64,000 nt of DNA from Larus michahellis (Eukaryota > Chordata > Aves > Charadriiformes > Laridae). The position numbers were made by a program, and so were the translations under genes. Position 1 is the first letter of the stretch. Every line of letters begins with the position of its first letter. The stretch lies in contig NC_133897.1 in NCBI RefSeq assembly GCF_964199755.1, positions 70,116,661 through 70,180,660 of the forward strand. Direction: 5' to 3'. Positions 10,239 to 20,310 of this stretch are shown piece after piece. The notes beneath the pieces were generated by a model. The model was given only the letters and a program-made list of their open reading frames with translations. It had not been told where the DNA came from and made no database searches.

Positions 10239-11240
10239 CGCGGCGGCGGCGGCGGCGGGGGGCTCGCCGGGGCTCAGCGCCGCTCCGGCGCGGGGCAGGG
10301 CGCGCAACTTCTCACAGCGGCACCGGGGCGGCGCAGCCAGCCGCGCAGCCCCCCGCGGCCGCGCCCCCGCTCCCCGCACCACTTGTACTTCCACACCGGC
10401 GCCCGGTCCCCGGCGGCGCGGTCCTCTCCCCCTCGAGGCGACGGCGGCAGCGGCGGCGGGGCCGCCCGCGGTCAGACAGAGTTTCTGCAAAAGCAGCACC
10501 GCGAGCCGCCCGTCCAAGTTTGCTTTTTTTGTTTTCTCTTGGGGTGTTTTGGGCTTTTTTTTTTTTGTTTGGTTTTTTTTTGTTTTGGAGGGGGGGTGTG
10601 TCGGTCTGCTTTTTTTTTTTTCTCTCCTCACCACCTCGGGTGTCCCCCCCCTCCCCGAAGCAGCTGGTCCAGTTCACAAGTGCTTCCCGCCGGCGTTTCA
10701 AGGCGAGCAGCAGGGCGCCGGCCGCCGAAAGTCTCTCAAGCGCTGGGCACGGCCAGCGCCACCCGCCGCGGGGGAGGGGGGCGGCGGCGGCGCGCCCCCG
10801 AAGCCCCGGTTAAACCCCGGCTCCAGGACTCGTGGTGGCGGTGGCGGCAGGGTCGGCGGCCACGAGTTTGTGCAGGTAGGATTTTGGTAGATGCGAGGTT
10901 ACTGAGCGAAAAGAAAAAACCCTCAGGAAAAAAAAAAGAAAAAAGAAAAAAGGTAAAAATAGTAGTAATTAAAAAAAATCGCCGAAGAAAAAAAAAGAAG
11001 AGCGCTCGTGCATGAACGAGTGTGTACGTCCCCGGCAGGAAGAGCGGCGAGCCGGGCGCTCAGCACCGTCCTCCCTCCTCCGCCGCCGCCGCCGCCGGTG
11101 CTGCCGGTGCTCCGCGCCCGCGGAGCCGCCGCCGCCCCCCGCCGCCGACCCGCGCGCCCGCCGGGCGATGCCCCGCGCACCCCCGCGCGCCGCGCCGCCC
11201 CGCGCGCGCCGCGCTCCGCCGGCTGCAGCTGCGAGCGGAC
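10239..11240 (-). other. SOX4: SOX4 5' leader (approximate)
   Basis: This region lies between the inferred start site (about 25-30 bp after the TATA-like box) and the SOX4 ATG. It is extremely GC-rich apart from U-rich runs near 10,525-10,625 on the plus strand. The frame leading into the SOX4 ATG has no stop for at least 132 codons, but no in-frame ATG occurs in that stretch. The first in-frame ATG is the conserved SOX4 start. A (GCC)n run immediately before the ATG would read as alanines. The start site was not measured, so the left-to-right extent is an estimate. Confidence 0.5.
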
Positions 11241-11264
11241 CCCCCGCGCCCGCCCCGCGCGCCC

Positions 11265-11270
11265 CTTTAT
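11265..11270 (-). promoter_or_regulatory. SOX4: TATA-like element of the SOX4 core promoter
   Basis: ATAAAG on the minus strand, followed by GGGGCGCGCG, is the only TATA-like motif in this GC-rich core. It lies 1.03 kb upstream of the ATG, with CCAAT boxes 25-85 bp further upstream. It predicts transcription start near 11,235-11,245. Confidence 0.45.
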
Positions 11271-11292
11271 CCGTTCGCAGCCCGCCCCGCGG

Positions 11293-11297
11293 CCAAT
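11293..11297 (+). promoter_or_regulatory. Inverted CCAAT box
   Basis: GGCCAATCAC on the plus strand (GTGATTGGCC in the SOX4 sense), a good NF-Y core about 55 bp upstream of the predicted start. Confidence 0.5.
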
Positions 11298-11349
11298 CAC
11301 CGGCTGTATCCAACGCCTCCGCGCGCCAAGCCCCGCCCGCCGCCCGGCC

Positions 11350-11354
11350 ATTGG
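11350..11354 (-). promoter_or_regulatory. CCAAT box
   Basis: CCGCCAATGG in the SOX4 sense, a second NF-Y-type site about 110 bp upstream of the predicted start. Confidence 0.5.
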
Positions 11355-11440
11355 CGGCCGCCGCCGCGCGGTAATAATGGGTGCGTGCAATGAGAAGCGC
11401 CCGCGCTGACCTCATTCCCCGGCGGCGGGGCGAACTCCTT

Positions 11441-11484
11441 CTTTTTTTCTTCTTTTTTTTTTTTTTTTTAATTTTTTTTTTTAA
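11441..11484. repeat. Poly-T block upstream of SOX4 promoter
   Basis: T-rich homopolymer runs broken by C, A and single bases inside the CpG island. In the SOX4 direction it is an A-rich tract about 200 bp upstream of the predicted start. Such tracts disfavour nucleosomes. Confidence 0.7.
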
Positions 11485-11554
11485 AGGGGGCAAGGAGGGG
11501 GCGGGCCCTCGCGCGCCCCGCCCCGCCCCGCGCCCCGCCGCGCACGTGCCCGCG

Positions 11555-11568
11555 CCCCCCCCCCCCCC
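11555..11568. repeat. Poly-C run (C14)
   Basis: Fourteen consecutive C residues flanked by further C-rich sequence; prone to length errors in assemblies. Confidence 0.85.
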
Positions 11569-11604
11569 AACACCCACCCTCCCCTTTCCTCCCTGCCGGG
11601 GAAA

Positions 11605-11662
11605 GATTAGAAAATCGGTAAAAAAAATAACCATAATATAAATAATTTTTTACAAAAAGGGG
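11605..11662. other. AT-rich island inside the CpG island
   Basis: About 55 bp almost free of G/C (AAAAAATAACCATAATATAA and following bases) is embedded in more than 70% GC flanks. In the SOX4 sense it reads TTATTTATATTATGG, a TATA-like stretch that could serve an alternative upstream promoter. Function is inferred only. Confidence 0.4.
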
Positions 11663-11896
11663 AATGGGGGAATTAAGCCGGCCCGCCCCGACACGTGGTG
11701 CCCGCGGGGGTGGCGCGGCCGCGGGCGGGGACACCTGCCCGCACAAAGGGACGGGGGGGCTCGTCGCTGCCGCACGCCCGGGGGGGCTCCGAGGGCACCC
11801 TCGCGGCCCTCCCCGCAGTGTCACGGAGGGCCCGTCACCCCCGCAGGAGCGGCCGCGCCGCGCCGCCGTCACGCCCCCCTCCGCCCGGGAGTTGGA

Positions 11897-11924
11897 GCGG
11901 CGGCGGCGGCGGCGGCGGCGGCGG
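11897..11924. repeat. (CGG)n trinucleotide repeat
   Basis: About nine GCG/CGG units in the upstream part of the SOX4 CpG island. Confidence 0.85.
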
Positions 11925-12340
11925 GGGAGGTGGGACGGCGGGCACGGCCGGCACCTCCCGCGGAGCGCCGAGCCCCGTACGGGCGGCGGCGTTAATTAAT
12001 TGCTGCCACCCATCCCACACTCCCCCCACCCCCGCGTCGGGGGCGGGGGGGAGAGGCGCTGCCCTCACCGCCCGTTCACCCCGCGCTTCCCCGCCGGCCG
12101 CTCCCGCACGCCGCAGCCCCGACCGACCCCGGGGGAAATGTGTGCGGCTGGGGGGGCGGCACGGCCCCGCCCCGCCGGGTCCCCCGGGAGCGGGAGGGGC
12201 CACGGGGGGAAAGAAGCGGTGCTTGGCCGGCGGGCAGGTACCGGCCTCACGGTGCGGGGGTGCTGCCCTGGCGGTACCCGCCCTACCCCGCGTCCCACCG
12301 AGCAGAGACAGCCCCCGCCCTGCCTTCGGGGGCCGGATGC

Positions 12341-14219
12341 GGGCCGGGGGTTGATGTTTCATCTCCTTTTCCCCCTCCCTCCGCCCCGCAACGATCCATA
12401 GCGAAGGGAAACAGCGCAGCGGCCGTGTGTGCCGTGAAGCAGCCCTTGAGGCCCCGCGGCGTCAAAAAGAACCCAAACCCCAACCCCCAGATAAAGGCTA
12501 CTAAAAAAAAAAAAAAAAAAGGGCAGCGTTACTCCCCAGATATCGCTCACATCGTTCATCAGACCCGGGACAAAAAAGGCTGTTAGGCGAAACAGCTGTG
12601 AAAATTTTTGTTCCACACACCACCAGTTAAAAACACTTTTTAAATCAGAAAAAAAAATAATATGGTTGGAAACAGCTGAAATGTCTAAGAAAGCAGTCTA
12701 AAAATAAGTTACACATTTTTGCAGGAATATTTTATGGTAGGGTCCTTTAGTGGAGCTTCTAGCTGGTTTGAGAACAAGCTTTGAATATTAAGATCCCACG
12801 TTGGCCTGTTGTGAAGCCCTGAGAAAAATCCTGGATTCCTAATACCTCCCTGGGCAGGTCAGCTACATTGTGGAGAGCATTTACAAAGATACAACTTAAA
12901 TTATCTCTTTGGTTGCAAAAATAATACATTGTTTCCTCTTTCAGCCTCTGCTAAGCATTGGATAAAATATTGCTTTCTGCTAGGTTGACGACATCCAGTG
13001 ACATCAGTGGAGCTTCTCACCTTGACACTTTGTGAGTAGTAAATCGCGCTATGTTTTTCCCCCCGCAACGACAAGGCTGACATCAAATCTGTCTGCCCTA
13101 TACCACCAGTTTCTATAGAAATGGAGGCTCGCAGTGGTTTTGGTGCCAGGAGTAAGCACTGGGCTTATTTACACTCCCGGTATTTACGTGCAGCGGTATG
13201 AAAAACCGCTTTTCAGGAGCAGTCAGTAGCTTCTGGCTGCTTCACCTGTTTGCGCAGTATCCAAAAGGATTTCAACCCCCGACTAACATATTTTAAGTAT
13301 AAATATCAATTTGTTTAAACTACAAGGCAAGTGAGATATTCTCATGTTTCTACACACAGGTTAAAGCAGAACAAATAAAAACTAAGCTGACAGGCAGAGG
13401 GACAGAAAGAAAAAGCTTTAGAGAAAAAAAGCTTTTCACTCAGTTGTGTTATGGTGTGCACGGTCTTGACCGCCATGAACAAAAATTATCTCCAGGTGGG
13501 TTTGGTGTTATCTTTGTGAAAGCAGCCACTCGATTTAATCTTGGTTCAAAAAGTGTCTATGTGGGGTGGACAGAAGAATATTATTTCCTGAACGAAATCT
13601 TTACAAAAGCGCAATTTAGAAGTGCTTAATCAAGCACTTGTAAGAATATGATGTGAAACTCTATAAAAGCATTTTATTACAATTTCTTGGCTGTTTCCTT
13701 GAAGTTAATTGCTTCCACGCCTAATCCTCCAATGCTGAAGGGAGTGAAAGTGCCTTCCGGCTCCCCAGATTTTTAAACCTAGGTGTAAAGCGTGAGCATT
13801 CGGCTTCTATCCGAAACGCAGTTTTAAGAGCGCTGGCAAAATTTCTCCGCGTTTTACGACTTAAAAAGCCTCGAAAAAAACTTCATTCCATTTCCTGCAG
13901 GCTTTGTGAGGCCGGGGCTGCGGGAAGGGACGCGAGGTGGCAGCGCTGAGCCTCTTCTGCCAGACGTGGGAAAACGCCGAGCTATCGGACCCGGGATATT
14001 TATTTATTTATTTATTATTACTATTATTATTTCCCCATGGTTTTACTGAGCAGCACAGCGCTGCAAGTTTCTAACTGCAATTCAGTAGGCTTCCATGCGA
14101 AAGAGCGGCAACGCCGCCACATTGACCTGCACGCCGCTGAAACACTTCGCGACTGACCGTCCACCTCACCAGGGGAAATTAAGGGCACGGTCATTAGTAA
14201 CACCATTCTCACACCTACG
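12341..14219. other. SOX4 upstream spacer, no gene seen
   Basis: Unique sequence between the two CpG-rich blocks. It contains an A18 run at 12,503-12,520 and an ATTT/ATT simple repeat at 13,997-14,031. No recognisable coding region or repeat family is present. Being 1-3 kb upstream of the promoter, proximal enhancer function is plausible but not visible. Confidence 0.5.
13997..14031. repeat. (ATTT)n/(ATT)n microsatellite
   Basis: About four TATTTATT-type units followed by ATT units, just left of the upstream CpG block. Confidence 0.85.
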
Positions 14220-15320
14220 GCGGAGAAGCGGAACCTGCGGTTCGCCTTCCGCGTAGGGGGGGTAGGGGGGTGGAGGGGATAGCGTGTTTCACAGGGCTTG
14301 TGCCGAGACCACTCTTCTGGACGAACCCGCAGCAGCGCTGGGCACTCACGGGCACTGATTCAAGGGTTCAGTCAGACCGCAGTCCCCTCCGCTTAAAATG
14401 TCTTAAGAACACGCAGATTTAGCATCGCAGCAGATTTTTATTCCCCCCCCCGCCCCGGCCTTCTCGCTCTTAAACTGAGGATTACCAGCGCTCAGGCTTA
14501 TTTAACTGCAGCCCTTGCAGCTGATCTTTTTCCACACCCCCAGCTCTCGTGGGCTGTGAGAAAAGCTTCGGAGTCGGCTCCGGCTGAGCTTTCGGGAGGC
14601 GAACCTGCCCTCCCGCCCAGCGTGTCGCGGCGTGCCCGTCACCGCCGGCACGGAGCGCTCCCCTCCCCGCAGGGCGCGGAACCCCCGCGGCTCCACCGGC
14701 CGCCTCGTACCACCGGCCGCCTCGTACCCCCGGCAGCTTCCTGCGCGGCTCGCCCAGCCACCGGGGAACCGTCCGCCTCACCCCTTCCGCCGGGGTGCGC
14801 GGGTTAATTAACACGCGCGTTAATTCCACGCTGCTACCTGAGCAGGCGCCCCCACCGCGCCGCGCACGAAGCACACCCCCCTCTCCCTAACCACCCGCCC
14901 CTTGCCCAGGGCGGCTCCCACCCCCAGCGCCTCCGCGCAGCGCGGCCCTGTCCACGCACGGCGAAAAAAAACGCGGGTGGGCACAACCCTCTTCCCGCCG
15001 CCGTAGCCACGGGGCGGCCCCAAACGCTTCCAGCCCGCGCAACGATCAACCCCGCCCCCCCCCACCCCCCCACTTGTAGGGGATGTGCTGCTCTCCGCGT
15101 CCACCTCACCCTCCCGCTGCGGAGCGAGGTCTTCGCGGCGGGGCGAGGGCGGGCCTCGGCGCCCCCGCAGGACCGAACCCGCGTGGGGCGTGTTCTCCTG
15201 CAGGGCAGGAGCAGGGCCCTCCCCCGGGCGCCTCCGGGGCGGGACAATCAGCGGGTCAGCGAGCCACCCGCGAGGAAATGCTGCGGCTCATTTAAGGCGA
15301 TTCCCGGGACATCTTGCTCC
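14220..15320. promoter_or_regulatory. Second CpG-rich block upstream of SOX4
   Basis: A CpG-rich block about 3-4 kb upstream of the SOX4 start site, densest from 14,560 to 15,300, separate from the main island. It holds a perfect inverted repeat with homeodomain-type AATTAAC/GTTAATT arms (14,806-14,825), a 17-bp tandem duplication (14,693-14,726), C/G homopolymers near 15,053-15,070, and a CAATCA motif near 15,244. No protein was recognised. It may be a promoter of an upstream or divergent non-coding RNA or a SOX4 regulatory island. Confidence 0.5.
14693..14726. repeat. 17-bp perfect tandem duplication
   Basis: The unit CCACCGGCCGCCTCGTA occurs twice back to back, at 14,693-14,709 and 14,710-14,726. 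Confidence 0.9.
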
Positions 15321-16517
15321 CCGTCACTCTGTGACAGGCGTCCACACGGTGGGGAAAGGAGGCATCTTCTTTTCCTTAAAAAAAAACCCCAACGCCTATT
15401 ACTTCTGAGCAATTTCTTCCTGCGACCGAAATCCACATATCTTTTGCCTTGACATTCTGTGCCGCATTTTAAATGTGCGCCTCAGGGTGATTTTAGCCTT
15501 CTTGAATTGCAAAGGACCAGGCCACAGCAGAGGTGCGCTGCTGAAGAACACCTTCCCCACCATCTTTCTGTTGCCCGTTTTGATCCAAGGAAAAAAAAGT
15601 TAATGAGATACTTGCCATGAAGGGGGAAAAAAGTCCCGGCTTTCAAAATAACAGGATGATAGTGGATTTTCATGATCAAAGAAGAGCGTGCTTAAGGATC
15701 AGAGGTGTAAACTGAGACATGAAAGCGGGCCCTCCTTCTCCGTCCTGTTTGCAAGAAGAAAACTCCATTGTACAATTGCATGACTCCGATTCACAGTGTA
15801 CCTTTATTCAGCGTGATTCATAAACACTTTGAACTCTCCCCGATAGCTTTGTTGAGAAGAACATTTATTACTGGGAAGTGTTTTATAGAGGGTATTATTT
15901 ACTTAGGAGTGAAAAATCTGTTGCCTAAAGTTGTACGGTATTGTTTCTTTCAAAAACGTATGTTCACTTACATTTTACTTGAGTGCAAGCCTTCACATAG
16001 ATCCCCAGTGCCCTTGTTATGAGAACGCCAAGACATTTCTAGCTTATTTAATCCAACAAGCAGGTAAGAAGCCATTTGCGTATACACATTTATATTAATT
16101 CAGATATTAATCACTTATATGGAAATGTTTGGTTTGGGAAGGCAGAAACACTTCTCCAAAGATTTTTAATAAGAAAATATGATAATACCTTCTCTCCTTT
16201 ATCCACTTTGGTGACTTTTTAAGTTTAAACTTGTTCTCTAAGAATAACACAAGTTCAAAAAGCCCTGTTAAAAAAAAATGAAAAAGAAACTTGGAAAACA
16301 CATTGTTTGCATTTGCTTAAAAGGAGAATTGCAACCCCTATCCAATCCGGTACGATTTAGTAAACTTTTTTTTTAAAAAAAAGAAAAAAAGCTTTGTATA
16401 AGAAAAGCTTTTACTTCATTTTTAAAGCTGTTTTGGCAAGCCTTTTCTGCAAAGTGAAAAGCTGCGTAGCCACAAGGTTGAAGAGGAATTACCGGTCTGC
16501 TGCATATGTAGCAGCAG

Positions 16518-16545
16518 ATTGCATATTCATGAGCTGCAGCTGCTG
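16518..16545. promoter_or_regulatory. Candidate POU / E-box cluster
   Basis: ATTGCATATTCATGAG (POU/octamer-like) is followed immediately by CTGCAGCTGCTG containing the E-box CAGCTG. Adjacent POU and bHLH motifs occur in neural enhancers. This is motif resemblance only. Confidence 0.25.
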
Positions 16546-19016
16546 TGAAGGCCACCCCAGGAAGAGCAGCCCAAGAGGAGAACCAGTGGAGGGAAGCAGC
16601 GGCTGGTGGGTGCCTGCAGCCAGCCCCCCTGGCAAGGCTCAGCCCTTCTCCCTGCAGGAGGACCAGGGAAGGAGTGCCCCGCTCCTTCGGACCACCGATC
16701 ACACTTTTTGAACGTGCTCCTCCACTCTGGATCTGTCCCTTAGGCTCCCTCCCAGCCACCTGTACTCATCCTTCCTGCTTGCTCTCGCCTTCCCCTGCCT
16801 TCTCCTCGCTACCGCTCTCGTAACGTTCCCGCTCATCTTTTCCTGCCATCTCTATGAACAAGCAAACAGCTGCGAGAAGACAGTTTGGCAGAAGCCCACA
16901 GACTACCAAGAATGAAGTAATGTTGCCGCCCACTTCCACAACACCATGATGTCACCCAGACTTTAGCACCATTGATAAGATGGAGCTACAAAACCGCTGT
17001 GCATTGAATTACATTTGGGTCGGTTTTGAAGATGATTTAGCGGGACGTTGCACGTTATTTAATCCAGTGTGTGAATGACTTCTCGTGTTAAGCAAAATGT
17101 TATGTATACCTACTACTCCTGGGAAGGAGGCATGAGGTAATAAGGAAACAGGGTTCTTCTAAAATTTAAGTCTCAGCATTTCTAACTTGTTTCTTGCGAT
17201 ACCATTTCTTGAGTGACATATTCCAGGTAATTAAAATAAAAAAAAAATCTTGCATAGGATTTATTTGTGATCATTGTCTTTTTTTTTTAGTAAACTCTGG
17301 GTTATTCATGGATGCTTACCCACGGGATCCAACCCTAAGTAAAGAAAATTCCCTCGGCAACCTGCGGGCGGTTGGGGTTATCCATGCAATCTAAGGTGGT
17401 TCTGGCAGAGGTAGACGAACTCTGGGGCAGCACCCTGCTTTTGACTCATCAGAAAACTGTCACCCGGGCAGATGCGGGGTTGGCGTGTGAGCCTTCTGGA
17501 GGCTTTCTGCAGAGACTCCAGAAGAGCCTGTCGTCAAATAACACTGTTTACTGTTCAGAACGGAATGGCGGAGGTAATAACTGTGATTATTTCAAACGTC
17601 CTTAATTTTAGGATTTCCTGAGGCACGAAAATAACTGTGACTAAAACCAGCAACGTCATGCCATTAAGATTGGTCTCAAGAGTGGCCTATCATTTTCTGA
17701 TATTTCAACTTCAGACAACGTTTAGTATTTTTTCTCATAAACTTGCCTTTGTACTCAAAAATTCATACCCTTCATTCAGCCCTGTAGTCTTCAGATGTAA
17801 CGGATTATTTTCCGTCAAACAAATTTTACTTAACTTAATTTTTCTGACTTGGTGTTTCTGATGCATGGGTCGAAAAAGCAACAGCAGGTTCTGGTGGAAA
17901 GAGGGAAAGTACATTTTAATCTACAATGAATGAGAGAAAAAAGTAATTTTCTTAGCTTTTTTTTTCTTTTATGCTCAGGACAAATACAATTCTGGCTTTC
18001 TTCCTGGTTTCTTTACATATAATTATTCTTAATGATGGCGGTGGTGTGACAATTAGTAAGTAGATTTTTTCTTTTTAATTCTTTTCGGAATAGATTGCTC
18101 AAATGATACCATTCTGTACTTGTCAGGGGCTGTTCAGCTGTCTCTGTCACCTACCTTGCTCATGCTGCTCGTGCAGAATAAGGTTACTGGTTTGATATTA
18201 AGTATGAATATTTATTTCAAAAATAAATATATTCTCAAAAGCTTGTTTTCTCTGAGAATTGTACCTTTTTGAACAGAAGGTCAGAAAAAGGTGGTAGAGT
18301 TCTACCCTACCCTATGTAGTCCTGATCTAGCTGTGACACTCAAGAAGCGTATATATGAGTAATCTCAATGTGCAGGTGTGCTCAAGTGAGGCAGAATGTC
18401 TGAATTTGCATTGCTTTATAGAGTGTGTATTTCAGTTTGATTAATTGCTATCAGAAATAACAGATTGTCTGTATGCAACCTCAGGAAGCTAGAATATTAT
18501 ACGCTGTTTCATAGTACAAGAATCAGGCATTTTCCATGTATTTTTCCAAAATTTTAATCGTCAGCTCTTGTGTTTCACCCGTACACAAAGTCCGGTGTCT
18601 TATCTAAGTATTAGAAATGAATTTAAAAAAACGGAACTGTTGAATTTTGCTTTATAAAACCACTGATATATCAAATACTGTATAAGTGAGTGCTAGTGTA
18701 TTACTATACAGTGTATATGTTGTACATTATAAATATAGTAGCTGAAAAATGTGAAAAATATTGCACTCCTGCTAATCAAAGCTCTTCCACAGAAAGATTA
18801 TCAGCTGAATAGCCCTTAGTTTGGTTTATTGGGACTGCCTTTGAAGTTTGAGGTGTAAATCTTGTTGATATATCAGAAAATATCCCTGTATTCAGGAAAG
18901 ACTATGCACATCCAATTAGTGTATACTTACTCCCATTTCATTCCAAGAAAAAAATCCTTATTTTAATGCCTGACTGTGGGATGACTTCCCCAAGTTAACG
19001 GTCTGCTCAGAACTAT

Positions 19017-19064
19017 TAATAAGTTACACAATTAGGTACCTAATAAGTTACACAATTAGGTACC
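19017..19064. repeat. 24-bp perfect tandem duplication
   Basis: A 24-bp unit beginning TAATAAGTTACACAATTAGG is present twice without mismatch (19,017-19,040 and 19,041-19,064), followed by a partial third start. The lack of divergence suggests a recent duplication. Confidence 0.95.
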
Positions 19065-20269
19065 AAATAAGATGCTTTAAAACAGCCTTACAACCCAGGT
19101 ATCTCACAGGCAATACAGAAAGTTGGCATCTGGACCAGCTTTGCTCTGACTTTGTGGCACCCGGAGCCTGAGACTTGCTCCTTCATTGCACTCATCCTGG
19201 AAACTGGTCTTTGTGGTGACTCGGAGCTGGAAGGTAACGGTGCCGGTGGGTGGGTGGTTGCTGCAACATACCCACGCGCCGACTGTTTGAACCTCAGGGC
19301 TGGCATAAACAGCAGCTGCCCACGTGTGCCCCAGCACAGGGGTTTGAGGCACGCGCTTTGTCTCAATGCAGATCTTATGGTTTTCCTCCTGCCCTCACCC
19401 CTGGGACACAAAGTACCTCCTCGTGTCTCTGCCAGTGTGGCGCGGAAGTTATGTGGTTCCCAGGGTAAATGTTTTGCGTGGGGTGGAAATAACCAGGATA
19501 TAACACTGTGTCTTGTGTATCTTACAGCTGGTGTGCAAGTAATGCTCATTCCAGAGGTGTATGATTGTCACGAAACATCTCTGAGGCACCACAGCATGTT
19601 GCTGATGCCAGCACGTGCGTATGCACAAGCATCGTACTGGAGACTTCTGTGTATCACCTTTTCTCCCTGTATATATAAAAGGGAAAAAAAAATCATTGGC
19701 AGACACAAGTAGTGAGACCACCAGGAAAAAAACAATATTTAGACTACAGAGCTAAAAAGGCAAAGGAACATCAAGCTCCTATAGAAATAGACACTGGAGA
19801 TACTCGCTTTTTAGGATAGACATACACTGCAGACTGTGGCGTAGTGTAAAAATACCTGAGCTGGCTGTAAATGAGCCATCTTAGGTACCAGAAGCAAAAG
19901 TAGGTGTTGTTAGGTTTTCGCCTTTGATTTAGGTGACCCATCAGCTGTGAGTCAAGGGTGGCTCCAGTCCTCCGAGGTATTTATACAGCAGCTGGGAAGG
20001 GGCCGTGGTGCAGGTGTGCCCTGCTCCTCAGCTCTTGTGCCACCACCGCTTGTCTGCTCCCAGCTCCCTCCTGGGGTGAAGGCTCGGCAAGGCAGGCGCC
20101 AGCAGGCTTTTCGGCTCCTTTGCATAGCTTCACCACAGCTTTTCATGTCTTCAACTTTTTGCTTCCCTGCCCTCAGCCTCAGCGTTGCTCTAATGCAACT
20201 TCTGTACTAATTTGTTTTTGATCGGGTAAAGGAAATGTAAACGGCAGCCACTCAGCACATAACTCACAT

Positions 20270-20310
20270 TCAGCCCAATCTTGCAAAAACTCACCTATGG
20301 GTAGTTTATG
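20270..20310 (+). repeat. Possible ancient amniote repeat scrap
   Basis: The string with CAGCCCAATCTTGCAAAAAC and TATGGGTAGTTTATGG resembles a motif common in old sauropsid interspersed repeats. Too short to name the family. Confidence 0.25.

Larger units (their letters stand above)
8640..12340. promoter_or_regulatory. SOX4: SOX4 CpG island (gene body and promoter)
   Basis: About 3.7 kb dominated by C+G with very frequent CpG, interrupted only by homopolymer A/T blocks (for example 10,525-10,625, 10,927-10,995, 11,441-11,484). It covers the coding region, the leader and about 1.1 kb of upstream DNA. CACGTG E-boxes are present at 11,543-11,548 and 11,692-11,697, TGACCTCA at 11,407-11,414, and TTAATTAATTG at 11,992-12,002. 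CpG islands of this size are typical of developmental regulator genes under Polycomb control (family knowledge; not tested here). Confidence 0.85.

Noticed and set aside
8919-10634. SOX4 annotated as a 571-residue protein
   Set aside because: The extra 132 codons begin with GTG and contain no ATG. The conserved SOX4 N-terminus MVQQTN starts at 10,238 in a strong initiation context.
8670-11015. A 781-codon open frame on the plus strand, antisense to SOX4
   Set aside because: It mirrors the GC-rich SOX4 codons and leader, where stops are rare on the opposite strand. The translation is Arg/Gly/Ala-rich low complexity with no known domain, and ends in homopolymer lysines.
19152-19712. 186-codon frame, plus strand
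   Set aside because: No recognisable domain, signal peptide or composition bias. Frames of this length are expected by chance in a 64-kb window of mixed base composition.
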